A stretch of 64,000 nucleotides of DNA from positions 830,688 to 894,687 of the forward strand of contig NZ_JAHVKO010000003.1 in the NCBI RefSeq assembly GCF_019800665.1. Reading direction: 5' to 3'. Shown one piece after another: positions 48,806-58,401 of this stretch. Numbering within the stretch: the stretch's first letter is position 1; every line of letters begins with the position of its first letter. Source of the stretch: Microbulbifer agarilyticus (GTDB taxonomy: Bacteria > Pseudomonadota > Gammaproteobacteria > Pseudomonadales > Cellvibrionaceae). Position numbers and translations under genes: made by a program. The notes beneath the pieces are model-generated. The model saw only the letters and a program-made list of their open reading frames with translations, was not told where the DNA came from and did no database searches.

Positions 48806-51800
48806 TCAGTGAAAACTTCGCACCCGCTGGATTTCTTTCCAGGCTAAGCAGTCGAGCTTTTTCCCGATCAGATGGATAACCGAGAGCTGCTGGGTTTCGG
48901 CGTCCCGGCTGATCTGCAGATTGCCTTCAATCAATAGCATTTTTCCGCGCAGGATCTCCTTGCGGTAACGCTCCTGTACCTGCTTCCACAGCACCACATT
49001 GATTACCCCGGTCTCGTCCTCCAGTGTGAGGAACAGCACCCCGGCAGCGCTGCCCGGGCGCTGGCGGCAGGTAACCAGGCCGAGCACTTTGATTCGTTCG
49101 CCATCCCTGAGTGCATCAAGGTCACAAGCGCGTGCCAGGTTGTCAAAACGGCGTTGCTTGCGCAGTAAGGAGATCGGGTGCTCGCGCAATGTCAGGCCGG
49201 CGGTTTGATAATCGCTATAGATATTGTCCGATTGGCTGGTTTCCGGCTGGTATTGTGGCGGTGCGGTATGCTCCAACTGGCTGTTTAAAGCCTGCCAGGT
49301 ACTGTGGAAACGGTTCTCCGAAATACTGTAAAAGCAGTTGGCGTGCGCCAGCACGGCGCTTTGCGCCCGCGGGATATCCACCCGCCGGGTAAAGTCCTGC
49401 TGCGATTGAAAGTCGCCTTCCAGCCTCTCGGTCTCGATGGCTTCGGCGGTTTCCTCGGCCAGTCCTTTTACCAGTCGCAGGCCTAGGCGAATGGCTGGTA
49501 AAGAATGTTTTGTCAGCGCCAGGCTGTGGTGCCATCCACTGTGGTTCACATCCAGTGGCAGTATTTTTACATTGTGCCGTTGAGCGTCGTACACCAACTG
49601 GGCTGGGGCGTAGAAGCCCATCGGCTGGCTGTTCAGCAGGCTACTGTAAAAGGCCGCAGGGTGGTGACATTTAATCCACGCGGAGAAATAGGCGAGCAGG
49701 GCAAAGCTGGCGGAGTGGGATTCCGGAAACCCGTAGGAACCAAAGCCTTTCATCTGCTCAAATAATTGCTCCGCCAGACTGTGTTGGTAACCATTCGCCA
49801 GCATGCCGTCGATCAGCTTTTCGCGGAATTGCATCAGGTTGCCGTTTTTTCCCCAGCTGGCCATGGCCCGGCGCAGGGAGTCTGCCTGGCCGCCACTGAA
49901 GCCTGCGGCAACCATGGACAGTTTGATCACCTGTTCCTGAAAAATGGGCACACCCAGGGTGCGCTCCAGCACCGGGCGCAAATTCTCGTGTGGATAAGTG
50001 ATCGGCTCCAGTTTCTGTTTACGGCGTAAATACGGGTGTACCATGCCGCCCTGGATCGGCCCCGGGCGCACGATGGCGATCTCGATAACCAGTTCGTAAA
50101 AACGGCGCGGTTGCAGGCGTGGCAACATACTCATCTGCGCGCGAGATTCAATCTGAAAAACGCCCACCGTATCTGCTCGACACATCATGTCGTATACCGC
50201 CGGGTCGTCTGCGGGAATATCCTGCAGGCGCATTCGGCGCCCATACAGCGCCATATAGTTGAGCGCTTTACGCAGGGCGGTGAGCATGCCGAGGGCGAGG
50301 ATATCGACCTTCATCAGCTTCAGATCTTCGATATCTTCCTTGTCCCACTGCACGATGGTGCGGTCTTCCATGGCCGCATTTTCAATAGGCACCAGTTGGC
50401 TGAGCGGCAGCTCGGTAATGACAAACCCACCCACGTGTTGTGACAGGTGGCGCGGGAAGCCATAGATCTGTTCCAGCAGCTTGGGCAACATGCGCCCGGC
50501 GACACTGTTGGGTGCAATGCCTACTTTTTTTAACTGATCGGGGAAGTCTTCCAGCTTGTCCCACCAGCTGCGCTCTGCCTGCAGTTGTTCAATGGTTGCC
50601 GCGCCGAGTCCCAGTGCCTTGCCGAGGTCGCGCAGGGCGCTTTTGAAGCGGTAAGTGATCTTGGTGGCTGCCAGACCTGCGCGCTCACGACCGTATTTCT
50701 GGTAGATGTATTGGATGATTTCTTCGCGCCGCTCGTGCTCGAAATCCACATCGATATCCGGTGGCTCGTTACGCTCGCGCGAGATAAAGCGCTCGAACAG
50801 TAAACCGATTTTGTGTGGGTCAATTTCCGTAATAAACAGGCAGTAGCACACCACCGAGTTGGCCGCAGAGCCACGCCCTTGATAAAGAATGTGCTGCTTG
50901 CGCGCGTACTGGACGATGTCGTAAATAGTGAGAAAGTAGTGCTCGTATTTCAGCTCTGCAATCAGCGCGAGCTCGATTTCAATTTGCCGGCGGATACGCT
51001 CTTCCGGCCCTTTTGGCCAGCGGATCGGTATGCCGGTTTCCACCAGTTCCCGCAGGTATTCACCGGCGGTTTTATCCTTCGCGATCACCTCCGCGGGATA
51101 CTGGTATTGCAGTTCACTCAGGCTAAAGGCGCACTGCTCGGCAATGCGCAGGGTATTGTCAATCGCACTCTGTGGATAAAGTGCCGCGATTTCTGGCAGG
51201 CTGCGCAGGTAGCGCTCGGCATTCTGTTGCAGGCGATAGCCCAGCTGATCCAGGGTGCAGTTGTGGTAGTTTGCGTTCAGTACATCCTGCAGCGGTTTGC
51301 GGCTGCGACTGTGCATTAACACCGCATTGGTGGCCACCAGTGGAAGCTGTTCGGACTTGGCAAAGGCGATCAGTGCCTGCAAGCGCTGGTTTTCACCGGG
51401 CAGTAAATGGTGGTGCAGCGCGATATACAGGCGCTCACCAAAATGCTGTTTCAGTTCCCCGGGGATCTTCAGCGGTACTTTTTCTTGTGTACGTTGTTGC
51501 GTAATTTGTTGCGTAGTTTCTGGTGGCAGCCACAGGCACAGTGCGTGTTGGCATTGCTGGATGATGTCCGCGAGAAAAGTCTGGTACTGGCCTTTCTCCG
51601 CGCGCAGGCGCGAGTTGGAAATCAACTGGCAAATTTCACTGTAGGCCAATCTGTTCGGGGCCAGTAACACCAGTTGCTGGTGCTCTTTTTGCAGGCGAAA
51701 CAGGCTGCCGCAAATTAACTGGAACGGACGCTCGTGCTGTTCAGCAAGATTTTGCAGTTCGGAGTAGGCGCGCACCACGCCCGCCATGGAGCACTCATCG

Positions 51801-51916
51801 GTAATCGCCAGCGCGCGATAGCCGAGCTTGTACGCGGTCGCCACCAGTTCCTGTGGATGGGAGGCGCCCTGTAGAAAGGAGAAATTACTCTGACAGAAAA
51901 GTTCGGCGTACTGCAT
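48806..51916 (-). CDS. dnaE2: error-prone DNA polymerase DnaE2
   Basis: DnaE2, 1036 residues, a C-family polymerase without proofreading that replicates past damaged bases together with ImuA/ImuB. The PHP domain is first (FLQGASHPQELVATAYKLG), then palm motifs GRGSAANSVVCYCLF and PDIDVDFEHERREEI, whose aspartates coordinate metal, then FFGxxQADSLRRAMASWGK-like helices and a C-terminal OB fold (VLGLVTCRQRPGSAAGVLFL). It is the last gene of imuA-imuB-dnaE2, 35 bases after imuB. Confidence 0.96.
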   Translation of the reverse strand: MQYAELFCQSNFSFLQGASHPQELVATAYKLGYRALAITDECSMAGVVRAYSELQNLAEQHERPFQLICGSLFRLQKEHQQLVLLAPNRLAYSEICQLISNSRLRAEKGQYQTFLADIIQQCQHALCLWLPPETTQQITQQRTQEKVPLKIPGELKQHFGERLYIALHHHLLPGENQRLQALIAFAKSEQLPLVATNAVLMHSRSRKPLQDVLNANYHNCTLDQLGYRLQQNAERYLRSLPEIAALYPQSAIDNTLRIAEQCAFSLSELQYQYPAEVIAKDKTAGEYLRELVETGIPIRWPKGPEERIRRQIEIELALIAELKYEHYFLTIYDIVQYARKQHILYQGRGSAANSVVCYCLFITEIDPHKIGLLFERFISRERNEPPDIDVDFEHERREEIIQYIYQKYGRERAGLAATKITYRFKSALRDLGKALGLGAATIEQLQAERSWWDKLEDFPDQLKKVGIAPNSVAGRMLPKLLEQIYGFPRHLSQHVGGFVITELPLSQLVPIENAAMEDRTIVQWDKEDIEDLKLMKVDILALGMLTALRKALNYMALYGRRMRLQDIPADDPAVYDMMCRADTVGVFQIESRAQMSMLPRLQPRRFYELVIEIAIVRPGPIQGGMVHPYLRRKQKLEPITYPHENLRPVLERTLGVPIFQEQVIKLSMVAAGFSGGQADSLRRAMASWGKNGNLMQFREKLIDGMLANGYQHSLAEQLFEQMKGFGSYGFPESHSASFALLAYFSAWIKCHHPAAFYSSLLNSQPMGFYAPAQLVYDAQRHNVKILPLDVNHSGWHHSLALTKHSLPAIRLGLRLVKGLAEETAEAIETERLEGDFQSQQDFTRRVDIPRAQSAVLAHANCFYSISENRFHSTWQALNSQLEHTAPPQYQPETSQSDNIYSDYQTAGLTLREHPISLLRKQRRFDNLARACDLDALRDGERIKVLGLVTCRQRPGSAAGVLFLTLEDETGVINVVLWKQVQERYRKEILRGKMLLIEGNLQISRDAETQQLSVIHLIGKKLDCLAWKEIQRVRSFH

Positions 51917-51951
51917 ACCGATACGTGTCCGCTATGGTGTTACCGGCTTGC

Positions 51952-53457
51952 TCAGGAATAAACCCCGTGCAGAAACCAGCTTTCTGAGGTCAGGTCCTGG
52001 AAGACCCAGTAGAGGCTGCCGTGGCTGCCACGGGCGATGTAATAGTCGCGAGCGTGGCGGCGCTGTTGCCACCAGTAGCCATCGATTCGTTCCGGGCCCT
52101 GCAGCAAGTGCAACTCGCCATCGTAAAACAGTTTGTGATCGCGCTGCTGGATACGGTCTGGCCTCGGCAGCAACCAGTTGGGGCGGGGCGCCCGGACCGG
52201 GGTGAGGTGATGACCCTTGGCTTTGCTCTGCAAGGTGAGGCTGTCGGCGTTTTGCCAGGCTTGCTCCGGTAGATAGCTTTCTTTCAGGGTGACACCGGAG
52301 AGTGCCTGATGCCCAAGGCGCGCCTTGAGCTTATCGATCAGCTGGTAACTTTCGTTGAGCTTGCTGCCCTCGTCGAAGAAATCTTCGCGCAGGTTCTGGT
52401 TTTCAATCGGTTGCAGCTGCTGGCACTTGAGTGTCAACGCCTGTACCGGCTCCTTCAATTCCACCCGTTCAAACTGCAGCTTGGTCAGCGCAATCAAACG
52501 CTGTGGGTCGAGCAGTGGGCGGGATACCTCCACATTGACCTGCTGCTGGCCGCGGCTGCCGTAATCCAGCACCCAGCACAATTGCTGGCTGTACAGTTGG
52601 CGGCGCTGCAGTTGCCGGCAGAGTTCACGTATCAGGCGGCCGGCGGGGAAGAGCAGCTGCTCGCTGTTATCCAGTGGGCTGGGGAAAAACAATTCGTTGT
52701 GAAATTCCGCCGGCGGTTCAAAACTGGGCACCGGGTCCGGGCGGGTGCCGTTCAGTTGCGCCAGGTAGCTGATGAAGTTGCGGCCGAAGCGGCTGCCCAC
52801 TTCCGACAGTGGAATTGCCAGCAACTGGCTGACTCGCTTGATACCCGAGGCATACAACTTGGCAATCGCCTTGTGGTTGCAGTCGAGCAATTTACTGGGG
52901 GCAAAGCTGATCCATTGGCGCCACTGCTGTGGGGTGGGGGCGTGTTTGGTTTCGGCCAACCACTGGCGGTGTTCGGGCAACTGGCTCAACAGGTGCGCCG
53001 CACTGGGGCTGTGTCCCAGTCCCATAAAGTGGCTTATGCGCATCTTGCGCAGCTCTTTACCCAACTGTTGCAGTAGCGGGCGCAGACCGTGATGCGCCTT
53101 GAGGCAGCCACTGATTTCCAGGTACAGGCAGGCAAACTGGTTGTCTGGCTGGTTGTGCTCGCGCTCGGCGCTGCGCGGGGAGACCACCGGGGTAAAGCTA
53201 TAGGCCCACTGCGCCAATTGCTGAAGGAGCTGCTCTTCCCGCTCCGCATCCCGCTCCAGTAGTTGCAGGCCTGCACAGTAAGCACAGGCGGTAGCAATGC
53301 TGAGCCCGGGTTCCACATTCTGGCTATTGGCGGCCTGGTTGGCCTCAATAATCAAACTGCTCTGAGCCACTGCCAGAGGAGTACTGTCACCGGCACGGTG
53401 TGCTCGGGTCAGTGCTTCAAGAGGCAATTTGGGGAGCTGGATACAGAGCCAGAGCAT
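51952..53457 (-). CDS. imuB: Y-family polymerase-like protein ImuB
   Basis: ImuB, 501 residues, looks like a Y-family polymerase but lacks the catalytic acids: the N-terminus reads LWLCIQLPKLPLEAL rather than a DMDxFFA motif, and the second site is LYLEISGC. Known ImuB proteins act as a hub that binds the beta clamp, DnaE2 and ImuA. A candidate clamp-binding motif, EQLLFP, is at residues 266-271. Start MLWLCIQLPKLPLEAL fits the family. Spacing to imuA is 32 bases. Confidence 0.95.
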   Translation of the reverse strand: MLWLCIQLPKLPLEALTRAHRAGDSTPLAVAQSSLIIEANQAANSQNVEPGLSIATACAYCAGLQLLERDAEREEQLLQQLAQWAYSFTPVVSPRSAEREHNQPDNQFACLYLEISGCLKAHHGLRPLLQQLGKELRKMRISHFMGLGHSPSAAHLLSQLPEHRQWLAETKHAPTPQQWRQWISFAPSKLLDCNHKAIAKLYASGIKRVSQLLAIPLSEVGSRFGRNFISYLAQLNGTRPDPVPSFEPPAEFHNELFFPSPLDNSEQLLFPAGRLIRELCRQLQRRQLYSQQLCWVLDYGSRGQQQVNVEVSRPLLDPQRLIALTKLQFERVELKEPVQALTLKCQQLQPIENQNLREDFFDEGSKLNESYQLIDKLKARLGHQALSGVTLKESYLPEQAWQNADSLTLQSKAKGHHLTPVRAPRPNWLLPRPDRIQQRDHKLFYDGELHLLQGPERIDGYWWQQRRHARDYYIARGSHGSLYWVFQDLTSESWFLHGVYS

Positions 53458-53489
53458 GGGTGGTTCCTCTTTGTCTTAAGCCGGGGCGG

Positions 53490-54245
53490 TCAGTGCAGTG
53501 GCTGATCGCGGCGCACCAGATCCGGGTTGCGCGCCAGATGCACGCGCTGGCCGGACTTGCCGCTTAGCTGCTTGAACAGGTGCAGCGCCAGCTGTTCGCC
53601 GTCGCTCTTCAGTTGCAGGCGCAGGGCCGCCGGCGACGGTGTTTTTACACAAGAGCCGGGACGGAAGTGGAAATGCAGACAATCACCATCGCGGGCGGCG
53701 ACCTGCAGGCGACGCAGGTCTTTGTCTGCCGGGGTTTCCTTGCCCTGCCACTGGATCAGCGCACCGCAGGCACCGGACTGCAGAGACTGTTCCGCTGCCC
53801 ACAGCTGGTCCCGTTGGCCGCGGGGGTGCAGAACCAGCAGTTTCTCCAGCTGTACACCCGCCTGTACCAGTGCTGGGGCGTAGGGAATCAGCGGTGGATT
53901 CACCAGAATCACCATCTGCCCCTGGCGGGTGAGCTCGGCCAGGGTTGGCAGGATCAACGACATCTCGCCGATACCCGCCTTGTCGATCAGTAGTTCGGTA
54001 GAGGCGGCGCGCGGCCACCCGTGCCCCGTGAGCAGCGCATCCAGGCCGCGGTAGCCAGTACTGATACCGGTACGGCTGCGGCCCTGGCCGCTGGCCAGTT
54101 GCCAGATGTCCGGGCGCGTTAGCAACTGCTGCAATGGCTGAGCCTGCTCTTGCCCTGGAGGTAGGGGCTCGTTGTTGGCCTGTTTAGCTAACTGCTTGTT
54201 TTGCAAAAAGTTTTCGGCGCTGTTCACGATTGGCTCGCTCCACAC
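53490..54245 (-). CDS. imuA: translesion-synthesis accessory protein ImuA
   Basis: ImuA, 251 residues, a RecA/SulA-like partner of ImuB and DnaE2. Typical regions are ISTGYRGLDALLTGHGWPRAA, TELLIDKAGIGEMSLILPTL and MVILVNPPLIPYAPALVQAG. A GTG start at 54245 is used here; an inner GTG at 54227 is also possible because neither has a strong Shine-Dalgarno. Two LexA-box-like sites lie 22-59 bases upstream, so the operon is probably SOS-induced. Confidence 0.92.
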   Translation of the reverse strand: MWSEPIVNSAENFLQNKQLAKQANNEPLPPGQEQAQPLQQLLTRPDIWQLASGQGRSRTGISTGYRGLDALLTGHGWPRAASTELLIDKAGIGEMSLILPTLAELTRQGQMVILVNPPLIPYAPALVQAGVQLEKLLVLHPRGQRDQLWAAEQSLQSGACGALIQWQGKETPADKDLRRLQVAARDGDCLHFHFRPGSCVKTPSPAALRLQLKSDGEQLALHLFKQLSGKSGQRVHLARNPDLVRRDQPLH

Positions 54246-54266
54246 GGGTGGTCTGTCGGTGTTGAA

Positions 54267-54282
54267 CTGTATGTGTATACAG
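54267..54282 (-). promoter_or_regulatory. LexA (SOS) box upstream of imuA
   Basis: CTGT-N8-ACAG with an AT-rich palindromic centre, the classic gammaproteobacterial LexA operator, 22 bases before the imuA start. LexA bound here would block the promoter until DNA damage. Confidence 0.88.
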
Positions 54283-54288
54283 TTGTTA

Positions 54289-54304
54289 CTGGCAATTTAT
54301 ACAG
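54289..54304 (-). promoter_or_regulatory. second LexA-like box upstream of imuA
   Basis: CTGG-N8-ACAG, one base from consensus, centred 22 bases from the first box. Two adjacent sites would allow tighter or cooperative repression of imuA-imuB-dnaE2. Confidence 0.6.
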
Positions 54305-54422
54305 TACTCATCCAGTATCGGCAAGCCTGTACCAAGTGAGTTGACACTTTTTTGCACAGGGCAAAACCGCTATGATTCGGCCTCTTTAATGACCGCCAGA
54401 TATGAACAAGTGAGGGGGCAGG

Positions 54423-54992
54423 GTGAGTATCAAATCCGATAAGTGGATTCGTCGTATGGCTGAGAATGAGGGCATGATCGAGCCCTTCGAGCCGGGCCAG
54501 GTACGCCACGGGGCCTCCGGCGACCGCCTGATCTCCTACGGCACCTCGAGCTACGGCTACGATGTACGCTGTGCCAGTGAGTTCAAGATCTTCACCAACG
54601 TGCACTCCGCCACCGTGGACCCCAAGGCCTTTGATGAAGACAGCTTCGTCGACGTCGAGGGTGACTACTGTGTAATCCCGCCCAACTCCTTTGCGCTGGC
54701 GCGTACCGTCGAGTACTTCCGCATCCCGCGCTCGGTGCTGACCGTGTGCCTGGGTAAGTCCACCTATGCGCGCTGCGGCATCATCGTGAACGTGACCCCG
54801 CTGGAACCAGAGTGGGAAGGGCACGTGACCCTGGAATTCTCCAACACCACCAACCTGCCGGCGAAGATCTACGCTAATGAAGGCGTGGCGCAGATGCTGT
54901 TCTTCGAGTCCGATGAAATCTGCGATGTTTCCTACAAGGATCGCGGTGGTAAATACCAGGGCCAGCGCGGCGTAACCCTGCCGAAGACCTGA
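54423..54992 (+). CDS. dcd: dCTP deaminase
   Basis: Dcd, 189 residues, deaminates dCTP to dUTP, feeding dTMP synthesis. The start [21 protein letters not shown], the core [15 protein letters not shown] and the C-terminal [19 protein letters not shown] are all diagnostic. GTG start at 54423 with GAGGGG upstream. Its promoter region overlaps that of the divergent SOS-controlled imuA. Confidence 0.96.
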   Translation: MSIKSDKWIRRMAENEGMIEPFEPGQVRHGASGDRLISYGTSSYGYDVRCASEFKIFTNVHSATVDPKAFDEDSFVDVEGDYCVIPPNSFALARTVEYFRIPRSVLTVCLGKSTYARCGIIVNVTPLEPEWEGHVTLEFSNTTNLPAKIYANEGVAQMLFFESDEICDVSYKDRGGKYQGQRGVTLPKT

Positions 54993-55016
54993 TTCGACTC
55001 CTGATTCGACTGAAGA

Positions 55017-56213
55017 ATGACAGACCTCCCCACCCAGGCCGATGTACTGATCATCGGCGCCGGCGCCGCCGGCCTGATGTGTGCCTCGGTGGCGGGCAAG
55101 CGTGGCCGCAGCGTGCTGGTGCTGGACCACGCCAACAAGGTCGGCAAGAAAATCCTGATGTCCGGCGGCGGCCGCTGCAATTTCACCAACCTGTACACGG
55201 CGCCGGACAACTTCTACAGCGAAAACCCGCACTTCTGTAAATCCGCGCTGGCCCGCTACACCCAGTGGGACTTTATCGCGCTGGTGGAAAAGCACGGTAT
55301 TCCCTACCACGAGAAAACCCTCGGCCAGCTGTTCTGCGATAACAAATCCCGGGACATTGTCGACCTGTTGTTGACGGAATGCCGCGAAGCCAAAGCGCAG
55401 ATCCGTACCCGTTGCGATATCCAGCGAATCGAACCCCTCGAGCCGCAGGGCTTTGCCGTGCACACCTCTTTGGGCAAGGTACTTTGCACCTCGCTGGTGA
55501 TTGCCACCGGTGGTTTGTCGATTCCGACCATGGGCGCCACCGGCTTTGGCTACGAGCTGGCACGTCAGTTTGGCCACAACGTTATTCCCACCCGCGCCGC
55601 CCTGGTGCCCTTTACCCTGAATCAGCGCGCATTAAACCGGCAGCAGGAGTTACCGGGCACCTCACTTGCGGTAAACGCGAGTTGTGCACAGGGCGCCTTT
55701 CAGGAACAAATGCTGTTTACCCACAAGGGGTTGAGTGGCCCAGCCGTACTCCAGATTTCCAGCCACTGGAAAGAAGGCATGCCGGTGACCTTTGATCTGG
55801 CTCCGGGAGTGGATCTGTCCGATTGGCTGGCGGAGCAGCGCAGCAACAAGCCGGAGACTTCCCTGCATACGGCACTGGCGGAACTGTGGAGTAAAAAACT
55901 GGTGCAGTTTTTTCTGCACAGAAACGGCCTGCAAACGAAGCCGCTCAAGCAATACACAGATAGCGAACTGCGCACGGTGGCAGAAAAGCTGCAAACCTGG
56001 ACGCTGATACCAGAAGGCACTGAAGGGTACCGTACTGCAGAAGTTACCCTCGGTGGTGTAGACACCAATGAGGTGTCATCCCGCAGTATGGAAAGCATGA
56101 AACAGCCGGGACTGTACTTTATCGGCGAAGTGCTGGATGTAACCGGTTGGCTCGGCGGGTTTAACTTTCAATGGGCCTGGGCGTCCGCTCATGCTGCTGG
56201 CGGTGAGGTTTAA
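55017..56213 (+). CDS. HI0933/YhiN-family FAD-dependent oxidoreductase
   Basis: A 398-residue flavoprotein of the HI0933 (YhiN) family. The FAD dinucleotide-binding motif IIGAGAAGLMCASVAGKRG opens the protein and KVGKKILMSGGGRCNFTN is the family hallmark. GGFNFQWAWASAHAAG at the end closes the FAD site. The reaction is not known. It follows dcd by 24 bases. A 426-codon open frame on the opposite strand spans dcd and this gene but is only a shadow. Confidence 0.9.
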   Translation: MTDLPTQADVLIIGAGAAGLMCASVAGKRGRSVLVLDHANKVGKKILMSGGGRCNFTNLYTAPDNFYSENPHFCKSALARYTQWDFIALVEKHGIPYHEKTLGQLFCDNKSRDIVDLLLTECREAKAQIRTRCDIQRIEPLEPQGFAVHTSLGKVLCTSLVIATGGLSIPTMGATGFGYELARQFGHNVIPTRAALVPFTLNQRALNRQQELPGTSLAVNASCAQGAFQEQMLFTHKGLSGPAVLQISSHWKEGMPVTFDLAPGVDLSDWLAEQRSNKPETSLHTALAELWSKKLVQFFLHRNGLQTKPLKQYTDSELRTVAEKLQTWTLIPEGTEGYRTAEVTLGGVDTNEVSSRSMESMKQPGLYFIGEVLDVTGWLGGFNFQWAWASAHAAGGEV

Positions 56214-56384
56214 TGCTCGTCTCAGTGTCTTAACGTCAGTACGCCTAAATGACGTTAGTGAATGAGCCAACAACTCGATGCACTTGAAGCCCTTATTGGG
56301 TTTAAAGCTAAAACAAGTTGCTCATGTTCGTTGTCGATTCCCTTATTAAATTGGGGCGTTTACTCCGGAAGAATTTGGACAAAA

Positions 56385-56411
56385 AAATAGCCCGCAAATT
56401 GCGGGCTATTT
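56385..56411 (-). terminator. rho-independent terminator of the S9 peptidase gene
   Basis: Stem AAATAGCCCGC / GCGGGCTATTT with a five-base loop; on the minus strand it runs into a T-rich stretch, right after the stop of the S9 peptidase gene. Confidence 0.85.
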
Positions 56412-56430
56412 CATATCTTGTGCCAGTGAA

Positions 56431-58401
56431 TTACATCTTTTCGCTTAGCGGAAGGTGCTCATTCAGGAAGCTTACGTACGCTTCTGACGCAGTAATACGG
56501 TTGGCTTTTTTACGGAAACCGTGGCCCTCATCAGGAAACAATACATACTCAACCGGCACGTTATTCTTGCGAATGGCCTCAACCATTTCATCGCTTTCAA
56601 CCTGCAAAACGCGCGGATCGTTTGCGCCTTGTACTACCAGTACAGGGTTGTCGATTTTGTCGGCATGAAACAGTGGGGAAATGCGGCGATGGCGCTCGGC
56701 ATCTGTTGCCGGGTCACCCATTTCATCATATAACGCCTTCTTGAAAGATTCCCACCAGGGCGGAATGCTTTGCAAGGTGCGCTCCCAGTTGGTAACGCCG
56801 AAAATGTTGATCCCCGCTTCGAATTCATCGGTAAACGCCATCGCTGCCATCGTCAGGTAACCGCCATAGCTGCCGCCTATCACTGCGATCTTGTCCTGGT
56901 CAACCCAGTCCAGGGACTGCAGGTACTTCTTGCCGTAGACAATATCCTGCAGATCATCTTCCCCATGCTTTTTATCATCAAGGTGGAAAAACGTCTTGCC
57001 GTAACCGGATGAACCACGGTTGTTGACTGCAAACAGCGCATATCCCTGGTTGACCAGGTGTTGCTTGGCAGCGCTGTAGCCAGTGCGGGACTGACCACCG
57101 GGGCCACCGTGAATCCAGATCAAAGCCGGGGCTTTATTCTCAGCACTGGCACCCTGCGGTTTGTACAGAAGACCGGGAATTTCAAGCTCATCAAAACTCG
57201 GGAAACGCACCACATCACTGGCAACCAGGTTTTGCTCACTGATTTCCGGGTTAAGGGTATCTGTCAGTCGGCTTACCTTGTCTGCACCAAACTCGTAGCT
57301 ATACAGGTTTGAAGGTGCAGTATCGGAGTTCACGTAAAACACCATGGACTTGCCATCATTGGCAAAGTTCACACCGCGCAGATCCCCGGCGGGCAGGTGC
57401 GGCAGGCTTAGGGCTTTGCCTGAGCGCTGGTCGACAATATCCAGTTTGGTCTGCGCATCTTCATTGGTACCGATTACGCGGAAATTGCCATCTTTGGAGT
57501 AGTAAACGAAGGATACATCCCAGTCTGCACTGAACAGTGGGGAGCGCTCTCCGGTAGCAATATCGTAACTCCATGCCTGGCGATACTCGGTAGCCTCATT
57601 GGTACCGTACACCAGCTTGCTGCTGTCTGGCGTAAACGTATAGGCAGAATACTCTACGTTGCCTTCATGCGGGGTGATATGCACTGCAGTTTTCTCTTCC
57701 GATTGGAGGTCCACCAGGAAGAGGTCAGAGTCCGCATTGCTGTTCGCCTTCGTCATGACCAGCCAGCGCCCATCGCGGCTCACTGTATCTAGGTTCAGTG
57801 TGTCTGTATTCTCGAATACACGGGCTCGCTCATACCCGTCTGTGGAATAGGCATAGAGATCGAACGCGCGCTCGTCTCGCTCGTTAGTCGCAACATAGAA
57901 CTGCTTGTCGTCCTCATGCCAGCTGAAAAACTGGGCCTTGAGCTTGTCACCGGGCGTGAGATCTTTCGCTTCACCGCTTTTTTCCAGAACGTACAGGTGG
58001 TTCAGCTCATTACCACCCTGGTCTGCGGTATACAGAATTCGCTCATCCTGTGGAAACCAGCTCACACCGAAAATTGTGTCCTTGTCAGACTGAGTTAGTG
58101 CCACAGGCGCTGATCCATCCAAAGGATAGCGGTAAGCGTTGAATACTCCGGACTCATCGCTGCTGACCAGCACCGCCGAATTGTCATGGTTGATGGACGA
58201 ACCGAAAACCGTAGTGGTTTGGAAAAATTGCTCTGCGGAATAACGCTCAAAAGAAGCGGTAGACCCGGTGGCATCAGTAACCGTGGTGGCTTCAGCCCCC
58301 CCGGTATCTGCTTTATCCGTGACATCGGGAGAATCTGGCGTACAGGCCTGGAGGCAAAACAACAACGCTCCAAGAGATATGGCATTAAGAGTTGTTTTCA
58401 T
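56431..58401 (-). CDS. S9-family prolyl oligopeptidase-like lipoprotein
   Basis: A 656-residue serine peptidase. The start at 58401 gives a lipoprotein signal (LGALLFCLQAC), so it is likely membrane-anchored in the periplasm or at the surface. A WD-like beta-propeller (about 50-400) precedes the alpha/beta hydrolase domain with catalytic Ser in GGSYGGYLTMAAMA, Asp in VQGANDPRVLQVESDEM and His in FPDEGHGFRKKANR. It should cut short peptides, especially after proline or by dipeptide release. The frame is open 14 codons further upstream, but the lipobox fixes the start. Confidence 0.93.
   Translation of the reverse strand: MKTTLNAISLGALLFCLQACTPDSPDVTDKADTGGAEATTVTDATGSTASFERYSAEQFFQTTTVFGSSINHDNSAVLVSSDESGVFNAYRYPLDGSAPVALTQSDKDTIFGVSWFPQDERILYTADQGGNELNHLYVLEKSGEAKDLTPGDKLKAQFFSWHEDDKQFYVATNERDERAFDLYAYSTDGYERARVFENTDTLNLDTVSRDGRWLVMTKANSNADSDLFLVDLQSEEKTAVHITPHEGNVEYSAYTFTPDSSKLVYGTNEATEYRQAWSYDIATGERSPLFSADWDVSFVYYSKDGNFRVIGTNEDAQTKLDIVDQRSGKALSLPHLPAGDLRGVNFANDGKSMVFYVNSDTAPSNLYSYEFGADKVSRLTDTLNPEISEQNLVASDVVRFPSFDELEIPGLLYKPQGASAENKAPALIWIHGGPGGQSRTGYSAAKQHLVNQGYALFAVNNRGSSGYGKTFFHLDDKKHGEDDLQDIVYGKKYLQSLDWVDQDKIAVIGGSYGGYLTMAAMAFTDEFEAGINIFGVTNWERTLQSIPPWWESFKKALYDEMGDPATDAERHRRISPLFHADKIDNPVLVVQGANDPRVLQVESDEMVEAIRKNNVPVEYVLFPDEGHGFRKKANRITASEAYVSFLNEHLPLSEKM

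Noticed and set aside
54297..55577. 426-codon minus-strand frame across dcd and the HI0933 gene
   Set aside because: Overlaps two well-identified genes on the other strand and has no motif; it is a compositional artefact.
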